From NCBI GenBank assembly GCA_049322335.1, contig JBMORL010000020.1, positions 1 to 64,000 on the forward strand: a stretch of DNA of 64,000 nt, in the 5' to 3' direction. This DNA comes from JBMORL01 sp049322335 (GTDB lineage Bacteria; Bacteroidota; Bacteroidia; Flavobacteriales_D; UBA2798). A model generated the notes under the pieces. That model was given only the letters and a program-made list of their open reading frames with translations. It ran no database searches and had not been told where the DNA came from. Of this stretch, positions 35,855-45,439 are shown piece by piece. The position numbers and the translations under genes were made by a program. Each line of letters begins with the position of its first letter. The stretch's first letter is position 1.

Positions 35855-37036
35855 TTAAATGTGATGGTGAATACTTTCGTCAAGATAAGGATGGTGTACA
35901 GGAACCAGCGGAGCTTTTGTCAGTGATTTTAATACCACGTGAATAAAAAGCCCGAGGAACAACAGGAACATCCCGATCTCCAATGCACCGAGGTGCCAGT
36001 GGCTCATAACGGTGCCCGGCATTACGAGGCAGAAAACATCCAGCCAGTGTCCGCAGAAAATAATGAACCCTACAAACATGACGATCTTCGGATTTCTTTT
36101 TGCATCGCGGCTCATCAGCATAAGCATGGGTAATGCAAAATTGATGAGGAACATCAAAAAGAAGGGAACATTGTAATTTTCAATTCTGTATTTGAAATAG
36201 GTGGTTTCTTCAGGAATGTTGGAATACCAGATGAGCATAAACTGGAAAAACCAGAGATACGACCACAGGAAAGAAATGGCAAACATCCATTTTCCGAGAT
36301 CGTGTACATGACTGTGATTAACCTGCTGCAAATGTCCCTGACCCTTGAGATAAAAAGTAAGCATAAGGAAAACAATAATTGCAGTAACCCACATTCCGGA
36401 AAACACATACCATCCGTAAAGTGTGCTGAACCAATGCGGCTCAAGCGACATCAGCCAATCCCATGAAAGTGTAGAAGAGAATACGGCAAAGAACACGAGG
36501 AACAAGGCGCCCTTTTTGTAATTTTTAAAGTGAATGGAAGTCCCGCCTTCTTTGTCTTCCATAAGTGAGCGTTTGCGGAAGGCCATAGCAAAGATCATGA
36601 ATGTTGCTACATAAACGAGGGTTCTTACCCAGAAGAAAGTGGTATTCAGGTAAGATGATTTTCCTTTAAGAAGATGATCAGCCTGTACGGCATCATTATC
36701 CATCCAGTGATATAAATGATGTCCGTGGAAAGTACCTACCAGAAAGATCACCAGCAATACTCCGATTCCTATTGGCAAATACGACATAACGGCTTCAAAC
36801 ACTCTTTTCAAAACTGTTCCCCAGGCCGCTTCAGTGGCATATTGAAGTGCGAGGAAAAAAAGTGCGCCCAGTGAAATAGCAAAAAAGAAAAATCCGTTCA
36901 CCAGCAGGTTAGCCCAGATGCGCTGGTCAGGATGTTCGGAATGATCGGTAAAGATTCCGATCAATAAACCTACCAATCCTATTGCCATAAGGAGGTAAGT
37001 GAATTTTTTGGCTTTATCTGAAAAAGTAAATTCCAT
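35855..37036 (-). CDS. actF: Alternative complex III subunit ActF (quinol-binding membrane subunit)
   Basis: A 393-residue polytopic protein with about ten membrane helices. In alternative complex III, ActC and ActF are related integral subunits; ActF lacks a confirmed quinol site in known structures, although it is often annotated as the second quinone-binding subunit. Recognisable segments are GTFHGHHLYHWMD, SWDWLMSLEPHWFSTLYGWYV and FWSYLWFFQFMLIWYSNIPEE (membrane entry). It lies between actE and ctaC with ~20 bp spacers, as is standard for the cluster. Confidence 0.93.
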   Translation of the reverse strand: MEFTFSDKAKKFTYLLMAIGLVGLLIGIFTDHSEHPDQRIWANLLVNGFFFFAISLGALFFLALQYATEAAWGTVLKRVFEAVMSYLPIGIGVLLVIFLVGTFHGHHLYHWMDNDAVQADHLLKGKSSYLNTTFFWVRTLVYVATFMIFAMAFRKRSLMEDKEGGTSIHFKNYKKGALFLVFFAVFSSTLSWDWLMSLEPHWFSTLYGWYVFSGMWVTAIIVFLMLTFYLKGQGHLQQVNHSHVHDLGKWMFAISFLWSYLWFFQFMLIWYSNIPEETTYFKYRIENYNVPFFLMFLINFALPMLMLMSRDAKRNPKIVMFVGFIIFCGHWLDVFCLVMPGTVMSHWHLGALEIGMFLLFLGLFIHVVLKSLTKAPLVPVHHPYLDESIHHHI

Positions 37037-37056
37037 TTCCTGTTCAGTTTATGTTT

Positions 37057-37686
37057 TTATTTTAATGAGTCTTTTACAACGGCCGCTGTATCTGCACCGG
37101 GGTCTTTTCCACCGGCCTGGAGGTATTTCACATAGTGAACCACTTTCCATCTTTCTTCTTTATTCAACTGGCTGGCATGTGCACCCATCATGTTTTTTCC
37201 ATAAGTGATGGAATAAAACATTTGTCCTTCGGGCAATGTTGCCACAGCTCCGGCAGTATAGGAAGGCACACCGTCAAATTTTCCGTTTAATACAATTTGT
37301 CCCTGTCCGTCTCCTTTTTCTCCATGACAATGGGTACAAAATTTTTCATACAATACTCTTCCTTCTTCGCGAACTTCTACCGAATAGGGAATGGGATTTT
37401 TTACAGCGGCTGACTGGGCATAACCGGCAGGAGACTCTTTAATTCCGAAAGGAAAATTAAAAATAGCTTTGGAAGGATCTTCGCTGAAAGGAATAGTTCC
37501 TGCAGGCGGAAGCATGGCTGACATGGAATCGGGATTTTCATAATCCACATACGCTTCCACCGATGGGGAACGATACATGTCGGGCATGTATTCATAACCC
37601 GGGCTATTGGGATCTTTGGTACACGATGCAAAAAGCAACACCGTAAGTCCGAAAGCCGTTAGTATGTTGTGTTTTTTGTTCATCAT
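37057..37686 (-). CDS. actE: Alternative complex III subunit ActE (monoheme cytochrome c lipoprotein)
   Basis: A ~209-residue lipoprotein (lipobox LLFASC) with one c-type heme site, FCTHCHGEKGDG. A probable axial Met is in KNMMGAH. In the complex ActE is the likely exit point for electrons towards the oxidase. The longest frame opens at a TTG, but ATG at 37686 (or 37683) just after the actD stop (TGA 37689-37691) fits the signal sequence better and leaves a 2-bp gap. Confidence 0.94.
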   Translation of the reverse strand: MMNKKHNILTAFGLTVLLFASCTKDPNSPGYEYMPDMYRSPSVEAYVDYENPDSMSAMLPPAGTIPFSEDPSKAIFNFPFGIKESPAGYAQSAAVKNPIPYSVEVREEGRVLYEKFCTHCHGEKGDGQGQIVLNGKFDGVPSYTAGAVATLPEGQMFYSITYGKNMMGAHASQLNKEERWKVVHYVKYLQAGGKDPGADTAAVVKDSLK

Positions 37687-37688
37687 AA

Positions 37689-38222
37689 TCAATAAGCTCT
37701 TACATCCAGTTCAATGGCACCGGTTTCTTTCAACAGGCTCTGTAATTCTTCCACAGAGTGTCCTGAATTATCGCTGGTGCGGAGTTCCATTACAAATTTA
37801 TCATCGGTAGTCCGCGGATCCGGGTTACGGGCGGGCATACCGGGCAATGTTTTGTTGCGGAGGAAATAGGTGAGCGCCATTCCGTGTGCGGCACAGAAAA
37901 CGGTAAATTCAAATACTACCGGAATAAAAGCAGGAAGGTTTTCCAGCAGTGAAAAGCTGGGTTTACCACCGATATTCATCGGCCAGTCGGTAATCATAAA
38001 ATAACGGATACCGATTAGCGCAAGGGTTAACCCCGTTAGTCCATATAAAAAGGCGCAGATGCCGAGGCGTGTGTGTTCCACCCCTATTACCGGATCAATT
38101 CCGTGTATGGGAAATGGCGAATACACATCAGCCACTTTAATTCCCTTGCCTGTGATTTTTTTGGCACCGTCCAGCAGGATGGTGTCATCATCGTACATTG
38201 CGTATATTACTTTTTCTGCCAT
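37689..38222 (-). CDS. actD: Alternative complex III subunit ActD (DUF3341)
   Basis: A 177-residue protein with two membrane helices (ICAFLYGLTGLTLALIGI and FIPVVFEFTVFCAAHGMAL), a cytosolic N-terminal domain (MAEKVIYAMYDDDTILLDG) with the YSPFPIHGID motif, and a C-terminal tail. These are hallmarks of DUF3341/ActD, a structural subunit of alternative complex III. It lies 11 bp after actC and almost touches actE. Confidence 0.95.
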   Translation of the reverse strand: MAEKVIYAMYDDDTILLDGAKKITGKGIKVADVYSPFPIHGIDPVIGVEHTRLGICAFLYGLTGLTLALIGIRYFMITDWPMNIGGKPSFSLLENLPAFIPVVFEFTVFCAAHGMALTYFLRNKTLPGMPARNPDPRTTDDKFVMELRTSDNSGHSVEELQSLLKETGAIELDVRAY

Positions 38223-38233
38223 CTTCTTTTTTT

Positions 38234-39610
38234 TTAGTGATGGTGTTGTTTTTTATATTTCTCACCCGAAAGTTTCAGGATGGATTTAATTTCATTGAGA
38301 GCAAGAACCGGGAAGAACCGTGCGAACAAAAGAAACAGTGTGAAGAAAATTCCGATAGTTCCGATAAACACCCCAACATCCACGAATGTCGGATAAAACA
38401 TTCCCCATGAAGAAGGAACGTGACCGCGGTGAAGTGATGTAACGATAATTACAAAACGCTCGAACCACATACCGATATTTACTACGATAGACATAACGAA
38501 AGTGAAAGCAAGGTTTCTTCTCAAACTTTTCACCCAGAACAACTGCGGAGAAATTACGTTGCAGGTCATCATACACCAATACGCCCATGCATAAGGCCCT
38601 GAGAATCGGTTGATGAATGCGTATTGTTCGTATTCCACACCCGAATACCAGGAGATAAACAGCTCGGTGAGATAAGCCACACCCACTATAGAACCTGTAA
38701 CGATAATTACAATGTTCATGTATTCCACATGTTTTACAGTGATATAATTTTCCAGGTGCATCACTTTTCTCATGATAAGAAGAAGTGTTAATACCATAGC
38801 AAATCCTGAGAATACGGCACCGGATACGAAATAAGGAGGGAAAATGGTAGTATGCCAGCCGGGAACGATAGAGGTAGCAAAGTCGGTGGATACAATGGAG
38901 TGAACGGAGAATACGAGCGGAGTAGAAAGTCCTGCGAGTACAAGTGATACGATCTCAAAACGGTTCCATGCTTTTGCATTTCCGGTCCATCCGAAAGAAA
39001 GAATGCTATATACTTTTTTCTCCAGTGGTTTTGTCATTCTGTCGCGGATGGTAGCGAAATCGGGGATAAGCCCGATGTACCAGAACACGAGAGAAACGGA
39101 GAAGTAAGTAGATATCGCGAATACGTCCCACAAGAGTGGCGAGTTAAAGTTTACCCAAAGAGAACCGAACTGGTTGGGAAGAGGAAGTACCCAATAAGAA
39201 ACCCATATACGACCCATGTGAATTCCGGGGAAAGTGGCGGCCATCATTACGGCAAATATGGTCATCGCTTCAGCTGAACGGTTAACGGCCATTCTCCATC
39301 GCTGGCGGAAAAGAAGTAACACGGCAGAAATAAGAGTTCCAGCGTGACCGATACCTACCCACCATACGAAGTTGGTGATATCCCAGGCCCAATCAACGTA
39401 GTTATTCAAACCCCATACACCAATACCGGTTCCGATGAGGTAAAGAATACAACCGATTCCCCAGAGAGAGATAATTCCTGTGATCGTAATAGCAATGTAC
39501 CATGATTTGGGTGCTTTGCTTTCGATAGGTTTACAGATATCTTCGGTGATATCGTGGTAAGATTTATCTCCCAGAATCAGCGGTTCGCGTATTGCAGCTT
39601 CTTTTTGCAT
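38234..39610 (-). CDS. actC: Alternative complex III subunit ActC (NrfD-like, quinol oxidation site)
   Basis: A 458-residue NrfD/PsrC-like membrane protein with about ten helices. Typical segments are WAWDITNFVWWVGIGHAGTLISAVLLL, RIWVSYWVLPLPNQFGSLW and HSIVSTDFATSIVPGWHTTIFPPYFV (each runs into the membrane). In the structural model of the complex this subunit binds menaquinol and hands electrons to the iron-sulfur chain in ActB. It lies 13 bp downstream of actB and ends in a short His-rich tail (KKQHHH). Confidence 0.96.
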   Translation of the reverse strand: MQKEAAIREPLILGDKSYHDITEDICKPIESKAPKSWYIAITITGIISLWGIGCILYLIGTGIGVWGLNNYVDWAWDITNFVWWVGIGHAGTLISAVLLLFRQRWRMAVNRSAEAMTIFAVMMAATFPGIHMGRIWVSYWVLPLPNQFGSLWVNFNSPLLWDVFAISTYFSVSLVFWYIGLIPDFATIRDRMTKPLEKKVYSILSFGWTGNAKAWNRFEIVSLVLAGLSTPLVFSVHSIVSTDFATSIVPGWHTTIFPPYFVSGAVFSGFAMVLTLLLIMRKVMHLENYITVKHVEYMNIVIIVTGSIVGVAYLTELFISWYSGVEYEQYAFINRFSGPYAWAYWCMMTCNVISPQLFWVKSLRRNLAFTFVMSIVVNIGMWFERFVIIVTSLHRGHVPSSWGMFYPTFVDVGVFIGTIGIFFTLFLLFARFFPVLALNEIKSILKLSGEKYKKQHHH

Positions 39611-39623
39611 TTATCCTGAGTTT

Positions 39624-42600
39624 TTAATGTTCTGTTTTTTCTTCTTTTTTTACTTCACCGGCAATGTTTCTCACTTTCACTTTATACCAGATATTCGGTT
39701 GAATACCTATTTCTTCAAGAGCACGGTAAGAACGATCGCTGTCGGCTGATTTTCTCAAATCTGATTCAGTATCGTTCCAATCACCAAAAATGATGGCACC
39801 AGTAGAACAAGCTTCCGAGCAGGCCGTTTGGATAGATCCGCTCATCACTTTTGTTCCTGCTTTTTTCGCTTCCAGTTTTCCGGCCTGAATACGCTGAACA
39901 CAGAGTGAACATTTTTCCATCACACCACGCGTACGAACCACTACATCGGGATTGAGTACCATTCTCATGGTTTCGTCCTGTGAAGGATTGAATCCTGTGA
40001 ATTTTTTATAAGTGGGATAGTTGAACCAGTTGAATCGTCTTACTTTATAAGGACAGTTGTTGGCGCAATATCTTGTTCCGATACAACGGTTGTAAGCCAT
40101 TTGGTTTAATCCTTCGTTACTATGTGTAGTAGCAGCAACCGGGCAAACTGTTTCACAGGGAGCGTGATTGCAATGCTGGCACATCATCGGCATAAATACC
40201 ACTTCCGGATTTTCGGAAGCGATCTCCATCTGGCCGTACATAGAAATAACACCTGTTCCGTCTTCCGCAGCTTTTTCTTTGGTCATATCGGAAGAGTAAT
40301 AACGGTCGAGGCGCAGCCAGAACATATCGCGTCCTCTTCTCATTTCATCTTTACCAACAACGGGAACGTTATTCTCGGCTACACAAGCTACAAGACAGTT
40401 TCCGCAACCGATACAGGTGTTGAGATCGATAGACATTCCCCAACGGTGTCCGATATTTTCCACGGGGTGTTTTTCCCACATATCCAGTTCAGATACGGGA
40501 ACTTTTCCCTGGTCGTAATATTCAAGTTTATGTTCTTCGTTGAAATCTTCTTTTTTACCCGTTTTATATCCGGCAAAGTTGGTTTCGCGAACGATAGAAT
40601 CGCGGCCCATTACGGTTTGCTGGGTTTGTGAGCAGGCAAGCGGATACGTTTTACCGGTATCATCCATAGAAGCCATAACATTATATGACATCATTCCGTT
40701 AGCTAACGTGGTGAGCATATACGCATTTTGTCCGATAGACATATGTTCACCGGCTTCGTTAAGGGTTGGTTCTCCGTATTGTTCGTATTGGAAAGCTGAT
40801 TTACCTATATGTTCGGGTTTACCGCTTCTTCCATATCCGAGAGCAAGGCCGATGGTTCCTGAAGTTTGTCCGGGTTGCGGATAAACGGGAAGTTCCATCT
40901 GCACATTACCTGCTTTAATGGTCACCACGTTAGCCGGCCATTCCTGACCGATACGTGTGTTAAAACCTTTTTCGGCCATGTCTTTGGGCGACATGGTTAA
41001 ATAATTGTCCCACGCCACTTTTGTAACGGGGTCAGGCATTTCCATTAACCAGGCATTGTTGGTCATGTTACCGATTCCCATTGCCGCATTCTGGTAAACA
41101 ACGAGTTCAAAACCAGCGGCACTATCTTTACCTCCGTTTATTTCAGGAAGAGCCAGTTTTGATTTATCGATAGCAGCGGGAGCTGAAGCAGGTTTGCCCG
41201 GCATGTCGGCTGCACCATTGTGTACATTCCAGTTCCAATATTCTTCAAACGTTCCGACCTGGTTTTGCATGGGGAAACCATACACTTCCCAGTTTTTGCG
41301 GATCATGCGATACCATTTATCGCTGTTTTTGTCACCGCCACGCGAAGTAACACCTGCCCAAACGAGCAAGCTTTCGGCAGTATCGCGTGTATCGTACAGC
41401 GGGCGTATAACGGGCTGCGCGATAGCGTAAGACATTCCTTTCGGATTGAAATCGTTCCAGCACTCAAGGTAATTATGCGATGGGGCAATAAATTTACATT
41501 TCGATGCCGTTTCGTCATTGTAACCTGAACAGGAAACGGTAAGATCAACTTTAGCCAATGCTTCACCAAATTCTTTTCCGTTGGGAAGAGTGTAAACGGG
41601 ATTGGTATCGAAGAAAATTACTGCTTCAACTTTGGGACCTGTTGTGCCCGACCAGTCAAGTATTGATTTTCCTCCCACTACTTCCTTCACGAGCATCTCC
41701 ACTTCTTTATCATTGCCCATGAACAAATTCACGGGATTATTGAGATTGATGGTGGAATTATAATTACCGAGTTTTTCGTTGATGGCATTTACCAGCATCT
41801 GCACTTTCGCATCATTCGATCCTGCCACAACAAGAGAGCTTCCTGCTGAAGCCTTCAATTCGTTAGCTGCTGCTTCGGTGAGTTTTAAAATATCACCCGG
41901 AACGTTCCCAACTTTATCTCCACCGATCTGCTGAAGAATGGCGGCTGCTATCATTCCTTCCTGTGAAGGTTTGATGGGAACGCGCACATCAGCATTGGAG
42001 CCGGAAATTGACATTATGGATTCGAACTGGAAATGTTTCGACATCCAGTCGTTTTCAGGCTTACGGTTTTGGGCGTAAGCTTTAACATATTCATTGGAGC
42101 AGAGCCATCCACCGAGAAAATCGGCAGCGATGCTCACGATGGTTTTTGCTTTGGAGAAATCGTAATCGGGAATAACTTTCATTTTGAAATTTTCCCAATT
42201 GGCTTCACGGATACCGGAATAGGAAACCGCATCATATTGAATATGGCGGATGTTGGAAAGAGCGGTTGTTACTTCTACAGCAGGAGTTGCGCCTTCCACG
42301 GGAGCTACCTGGTCCATTTCCATGGCAACCGGTTGGGCAACGATAGTGTCACCGGCCGGATTATTGATAGCAACAACAGCAGGAGAATTTACACTTCCCC
42401 CATTCAATTTGGTGATCATATCACTGATCACAGACTGCATGGAAGGAGAAATAACGGTAGAAGAAACTATTCTTATTTGTCCTTTTCTTGAGGCAATCTC
42501 CTGTAATTTCGCTGCAATTTTATCATCAATACCATCTGTTTTTCCGGCTTTTGACCAGGCTGCAGGCGCACCATTTTCGAGCGGACCTTTCAATCGGGCC

Positions 42601-43037
42601 GAATCATACAGCGATAATACGGAAGCCGTTATGCGTGCATTGATGGATCCTTTATTGATTCCGAATTGCGGATTTCCTTTAATGAAAATGGGACGGCCTT
42701 CGCGGGTTTTAACGAGAATGCTGGCAAAATCATTTCCATCATAATAAGATGAAGCGTACCAGTTGGCAACACCCGGAGTAATTTCTTCGGGTTTATTTAC
42801 GTAGGGGATGGATTTGATAACAGGAGCTTCGCAGGCAGCGAGGGTAGCAGCAGTAACGCTGAAACCGAGGAATTTGAGAAAATCCCTTCTGCTGGTGGAC
42901 GACTCCTTTAATTTGTCATCTCCCAAAAATGCATCGATGGGTAATTCTTCGGGGAATTCGTTGTGCTTTTTTGCTTCGAATTCCGGAGAATTTTCGAGCT
43001 CTTCGAGGCCTTTCCAGTATTTTTTAGTTGTACTCAT
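39624..43037 (-). CDS. actB: Alternative complex III subunit ActB (iron-sulfur / molybdopterin-oxidoreductase-like)
   Basis: An 1137-residue subunit. An N-terminal twin-Arg segment (TSRRDFLKFLGFSVTAATLAAC) with a lipobox marks the TAT-variant translocation signal. A molybdopterin-oxidoreductase-like domain without obvious cofactor motifs follows. Residues ~850-1080 hold four ferredoxin clusters: CIGCGNCLVAC, CQHCNHAPCETVCP, CIGTRYCANNCPY and CSLCVQRIQAG...CSEACSTGAI. The clusters relay electrons from quinol to the ActA hemes. The open frame extends to a TTG at 43049, but the ATG at 43037 is preceded by GGAG and is the better start. It follows actA closely. Confidence 0.96.
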   Translation of the reverse strand: MSTTKKYWKGLEELENSPEFEAKKHNEFPEELPIDAFLGDDKLKESSTSRRDFLKFLGFSVTAATLAACEAPVIKSIPYVNKPEEITPGVANWYASSYYDGNDFASILVKTREGRPIFIKGNPQFGINKGSINARITASVLSLYDSARLKGPLENGAPAAWSKAGKTDGIDDKIAAKLQEIASRKGQIRIVSSTVISPSMQSVISDMITKLNGGSVNSPAVVAINNPAGDTIVAQPVAMEMDQVAPVEGATPAVEVTTALSNIRHIQYDAVSYSGIREANWENFKMKVIPDYDFSKAKTIVSIAADFLGGWLCSNEYVKAYAQNRKPENDWMSKHFQFESIMSISGSNADVRVPIKPSQEGMIAAAILQQIGGDKVGNVPGDILKLTEAAANELKASAGSSLVVAGSNDAKVQMLVNAINEKLGNYNSTINLNNPVNLFMGNDKEVEMLVKEVVGGKSILDWSGTTGPKVEAVIFFDTNPVYTLPNGKEFGEALAKVDLTVSCSGYNDETASKCKFIAPSHNYLECWNDFNPKGMSYAIAQPVIRPLYDTRDTAESLLVWAGVTSRGGDKNSDKWYRMIRKNWEVYGFPMQNQVGTFEEYWNWNVHNGAADMPGKPASAPAAIDKSKLALPEINGGKDSAAGFELVVYQNAAMGIGNMTNNAWLMEMPDPVTKVAWDNYLTMSPKDMAEKGFNTRIGQEWPANVVTIKAGNVQMELPVYPQPGQTSGTIGLALGYGRSGKPEHIGKSAFQYEQYGEPTLNEAGEHMSIGQNAYMLTTLANGMMSYNVMASMDDTGKTYPLACSQTQQTVMGRDSIVRETNFAGYKTGKKEDFNEEHKLEYYDQGKVPVSELDMWEKHPVENIGHRWGMSIDLNTCIGCGNCLVACVAENNVPVVGKDEMRRGRDMFWLRLDRYYSSDMTKEKAAEDGTGVISMYGQMEIASENPEVVFMPMMCQHCNHAPCETVCPVAATTHSNEGLNQMAYNRCIGTRYCANNCPYKVRRFNWFNYPTYKKFTGFNPSQDETMRMVLNPDVVVRTRGVMEKCSLCVQRIQAGKLEAKKAGTKVMSGSIQTACSEACSTGAIIFGDWNDTESDLRKSADSDRSYRALEEIGIQPNIWYKVKVRNIAGEVKKEEKTEH

Positions 43038-43055
43038 ATTGCGCTCCAAAAAATA

Positions 43056-44414
43056 TTAATAGTGACATTTTGCACATTCCCATCCGCCCAGTTCTGCAAC
43101 GGTGATCTTATCATCTTCCAGGTGTTGCTTCAGCAGTTCGGGGCTATTGAGAAGGCGTTTTTTGATTTCGATATAGTAACCGTTCTTATCATTATTATCG
43201 GCCATCTGCACCACTGCTTTCTGGTTGTGGCATTCGATACACCATCCCATGGTTAAGGTGGCGCGGGTTACCTTAATGTTGTCTTTTTTGTTTTTCTCCA
43301 TAGCATGCAGTTCTTGATGCGGCATGATACGGGCCACTCCTTCTTTAGTCATGTCTCCGTGACATTGAGAACAATCCAGTTTACCTACCACCACGTGTTG
43401 CTGGTGAGAAAAGAAAACGTGATCGGGAAGGTTGTGGACTTTTATCCATTTAATGTTTTCTGTTTTGCCTGAATAGGAAAGTGTTTTAGGATCGAAGCCA
43501 ACGTATTTGTAAATTTTCGCGATTTCATTTTCACCTGTACGTGTACCGGTTTGAATGTTTTTGTGACAATTCATGCAAAGCATAGGAGAAGGCAATCCTG
43601 CATGACGGCTTTTTTCAACGGAAGAGTGGCAATACTGACAGGCAATTTTATTTTGTCCGGCATGCACATCGTGAGGGAAGTTGATGGGCTGATCGGGTTT
43701 ATAGTTTTCGTAGACACCCACATCCATCAGCATATAAGTACCATCTACCATTCCTGCGAGGACAAAGAAAAGGGCAAATACACCAACGAGCACTTTATGT
43801 CTCCATGCCCATCCGCACCAGATTTGCCAGTAGGATTGGTCGGGAAGCAATTCCTGTCCTTCTTTTTCGCGGTTAGCATTAACCAGCTGCCTGCGAACAG
43901 ATCCGGCAGAGGCAGCAATGATGAGGAAAATGACAGAGAGAACAACGATCCACATCCATCCGCCACCTTCTTCTTTTTTAGCACTACCGGCAACCGCAGT
44001 ATCTTTAGGGTCTCCAGAAGGAGCAACATAAGAATCAGCATAATCGAGAGCTGCTTTAATTTCATCAGGAGCAAAAGGCTGCGGAGTCATCAGAGCTGTT
44101 CCTTTTGCATCATATCCGGCTACCAGATTTTTTACATAGGGATTTCCTTCACCAAGAACCTGCGCAGGATTCTGTACCCATTGGATCACTTTAGCTTCAT
44201 CAAGCCCTGCTTCTTTCCAACGCTTACGTGCGTCTTTCAGTGCAGGCCCGATCTTTTCCTTGTCGGGTGCGTGACAGGCTGCGCAAGCTTTAAAAACAGT
44301 CTTTCCGTCAGCAGCTGCCGAAGCGGAGGGAGACGAAATAAAACTGAGCAGAAAAAATAGAAGGGTTGACAGAACGGCAATTCCCTTGGTTTTACATTGG
44401 TAAGAAATGTTCAT
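43056..44414 (-). CDS. actA: Alternative complex III subunit ActA (multiheme cytochrome c)
   Basis: A 452-residue protein with a signal/anchor region, then an N-terminal monoheme cytochrome domain (CAACHAPDKEKIGPAL), a membrane helix (MWIVVLSVIFLIIAASAG) and a second hydrophobic stretch. A five-heme domain follows with CQYCH, CMNCH, CSQCH, CIECH and CAKCH at the very C-terminus: six CxxCH motifs in all. It receives electrons from ActB and passes them to ActE or the oxidase. It is the first gene of the operon, with a TAAATTTG promoter box about 40 bp upstream. Confidence 0.95.
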   Translation of the reverse strand: MNISYQCKTKGIAVLSTLLFFLLSFISSPSASAAADGKTVFKACAACHAPDKEKIGPALKDARKRWKEAGLDEAKVIQWVQNPAQVLGEGNPYVKNLVAGYDAKGTALMTPQPFAPDEIKAALDYADSYVAPSGDPKDTAVAGSAKKEEGGGWMWIVVLSVIFLIIAASAGSVRRQLVNANREKEGQELLPDQSYWQIWCGWAWRHKVLVGVFALFFVLAGMVDGTYMLMDVGVYENYKPDQPINFPHDVHAGQNKIACQYCHSSVEKSRHAGLPSPMLCMNCHKNIQTGTRTGENEIAKIYKYVGFDPKTLSYSGKTENIKWIKVHNLPDHVFFSHQQHVVVGKLDCSQCHGDMTKEGVARIMPHQELHAMEKNKKDNIKVTRATLTMGWCIECHNQKAVVQMADNNDKNGYYIEIKKRLLNSPELLKQHLEDDKITVAELGGWECAKCHY

Positions 44415-44454
44415 AAATGCTATTCGACTTTTGATGGAAACTCTTAACCGTGGG

Positions 44455-44462
44455 CAAATTTA
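44455..44462 (-). promoter_or_regulatory. Promoter -7 box TAAATTTG for the act-cta operon
   Basis: An exact TAnnTTTG match on the minus strand, giving a leader of about 37 nt to the actA ATG. No clear -33 TTTG is seen. No other strong box appears inside the closely packed operon, so all eight genes probably depend on it. Confidence 0.5.
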
Positions 44463-44648
44463 GCAGAGGAAATCATTTGTGTCATAAAATTGTCATGCCT
44501 CCATGTAATTTATAACGATTCTAAATAAGGTTTTGGCATAAAGTTTTATTTGCCAACCGATTGATGACCGTGGTCATGTTTTATGCAACGGAAAATGTTT
44601 TGTTGAAAGCAAATAATAAGCGGCATGAAATTTAGAGTAAGAATAATC

Positions 44649-44656
44649 TACATTTG
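44649..44656 (+). promoter_or_regulatory. Promoter -7 box TACATTTG next to a start codon
   Basis: An exact TAnnTTTG match ending 4 bp before the ATG at 44661. Transcription would begin at or within a few bases of the start codon, giving a leaderless mRNA. Confidence 0.45.
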
Positions 44657-44660
44657 CCAT

Positions 44661-45179
44661 ATGAAAAAACTGTTTTTTGTTTTCACTTTGCTGTTTTTCA
44701 GTGTCGTGGTTTTTGGCCAGGACGACAATGAATGGAAATTGTTTAAGCCGGCAGAGGGAAATACAGTTAAAAAAGATTCGGCTATTGCCCTTACACCGGG
44801 CTTGGTAATTACCCAATTCTTCCTGGATTTCAATGCGAAAAAGGGGAATGTTTCTGTTTCAAAAGATGGGCGGCTGGATGGATTAACTGCATTTACCGGG
44901 ACCCCACAAAACGGAAAACCCACTGTAACGATGAAGGGTTTTCGTATACAGGCTTTTTTTGATCCTGATAAAACCAATGTCAACCAAAAACGCGCAGATT
45001 ACCTTGCCCAATTTGATGAACATCCTGCCTATATCGATTTTTTGGCTCCCAATTTCAGGTTGCGCATCGGGGATTTCAGAACCAAACAGGATGCCGAGGG
45101 ATGGAGAGATAAAATAAAAGTTTTGTTTCCGGATGCGATTATTGTAATGGATGATATAGAGTTGCCGAAGCTGCCGTAA
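44661..45179 (+). CDS. Secreted SPOR-like domain protein
   Basis: A 172-residue protein with a signal peptide (MKKLFFVFTLLFFSVVVFGQ). Its C-terminal ~80 residues have a SPOR-like pattern (KGFRIQAFFDPDKTNVNQKR ... FRLRIGDFRTKQDAEGWRD ... FPDAIIVMDDIELP). SPOR domains bind denuded peptidoglycan glycan strands, so a periplasmic cell-wall role is likely. The frame is open further upstream to 44625, but the ATG at 44661 gives the proper signal peptide and sits just after a promoter box. A palindromic repeat starts at the base after its stop codon. Confidence 0.82.
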   Translation: MKKLFFVFTLLFFSVVVFGQDDNEWKLFKPAEGNTVKKDSAIALTPGLVITQFFLDFNAKKGNVSVSKDGRLDGLTAFTGTPQNGKPTVTMKGFRIQAFFDPDKTNVNQKRADYLAQFDEHPAYIDFLAPNFRLRIGDFRTKQDAEGWRDKIKVLFPDAIIVMDDIELPKLP

Positions 45180-45234
45180 CCTCTCCCTCTTATCCCTCCC
45201 TCACGCGATGACGCGTGACAAGAAAGGAGAGGGA
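45180..45234. repeat. CT/AG palindromic repeat, copy a (abuts stop codon)
   Basis: It begins CCTCTCCCTC at the base after the SPOR gene stop and ends GGAGAGGGA. An inner palindrome TCACGCG-ATGA-CGCGTGA (45201-45218) is nested between the outer arms. The hairpin may also act as a transcript 3' end. Confidence 0.7.
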
Positions 45235-45302
45235 AGATACATTTTGTTTTCAGATTGGATTTTCGGTTGAGGTTCGAATGTTTTCTTTCCAATTCGCATT
45301 TT

Positions 45303-45355
45303 CCTCTCCCTGATTCGCTGACGCGAATCTGTCCCTCCCCCGCAGGGGAGGGAGG
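45303..45355. repeat. CT/AG palindromic repeat, copy b
   Basis: It contains GATTCGC-TGAC-GCGAATC (45312-45329) next to a perfect 8-bp hairpin CCCTCCCC-CGCA-GGGGAGGG (45333-45352). It forms a pair with copy a, 68 bp away, before the lepA 3' end. Confidence 0.7.
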
Positions 45356-45439
45356 TAAATTGTAAAAATAAGGTGAATGCAAAATCCCTCTGCGAGGGAT
45401 TTTTGGTTTTTTGTCCTGCGGACAAAAAACTGAGTGAAA

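Noticed and set aside
39624..44414. Long plus-strand frames antisense to actA and actB
   Set aside because: They mirror the coding strand, lack starts with promoters, and show no domain signatures.
45029..45425. Minus-strand frames across the repeat region between the SPOR gene and lepA
   Set aside because: The translations are rich in Pro/Gly/Arg from the CT/AG repeats and overlap the SPOR gene; no start or domain supports them.
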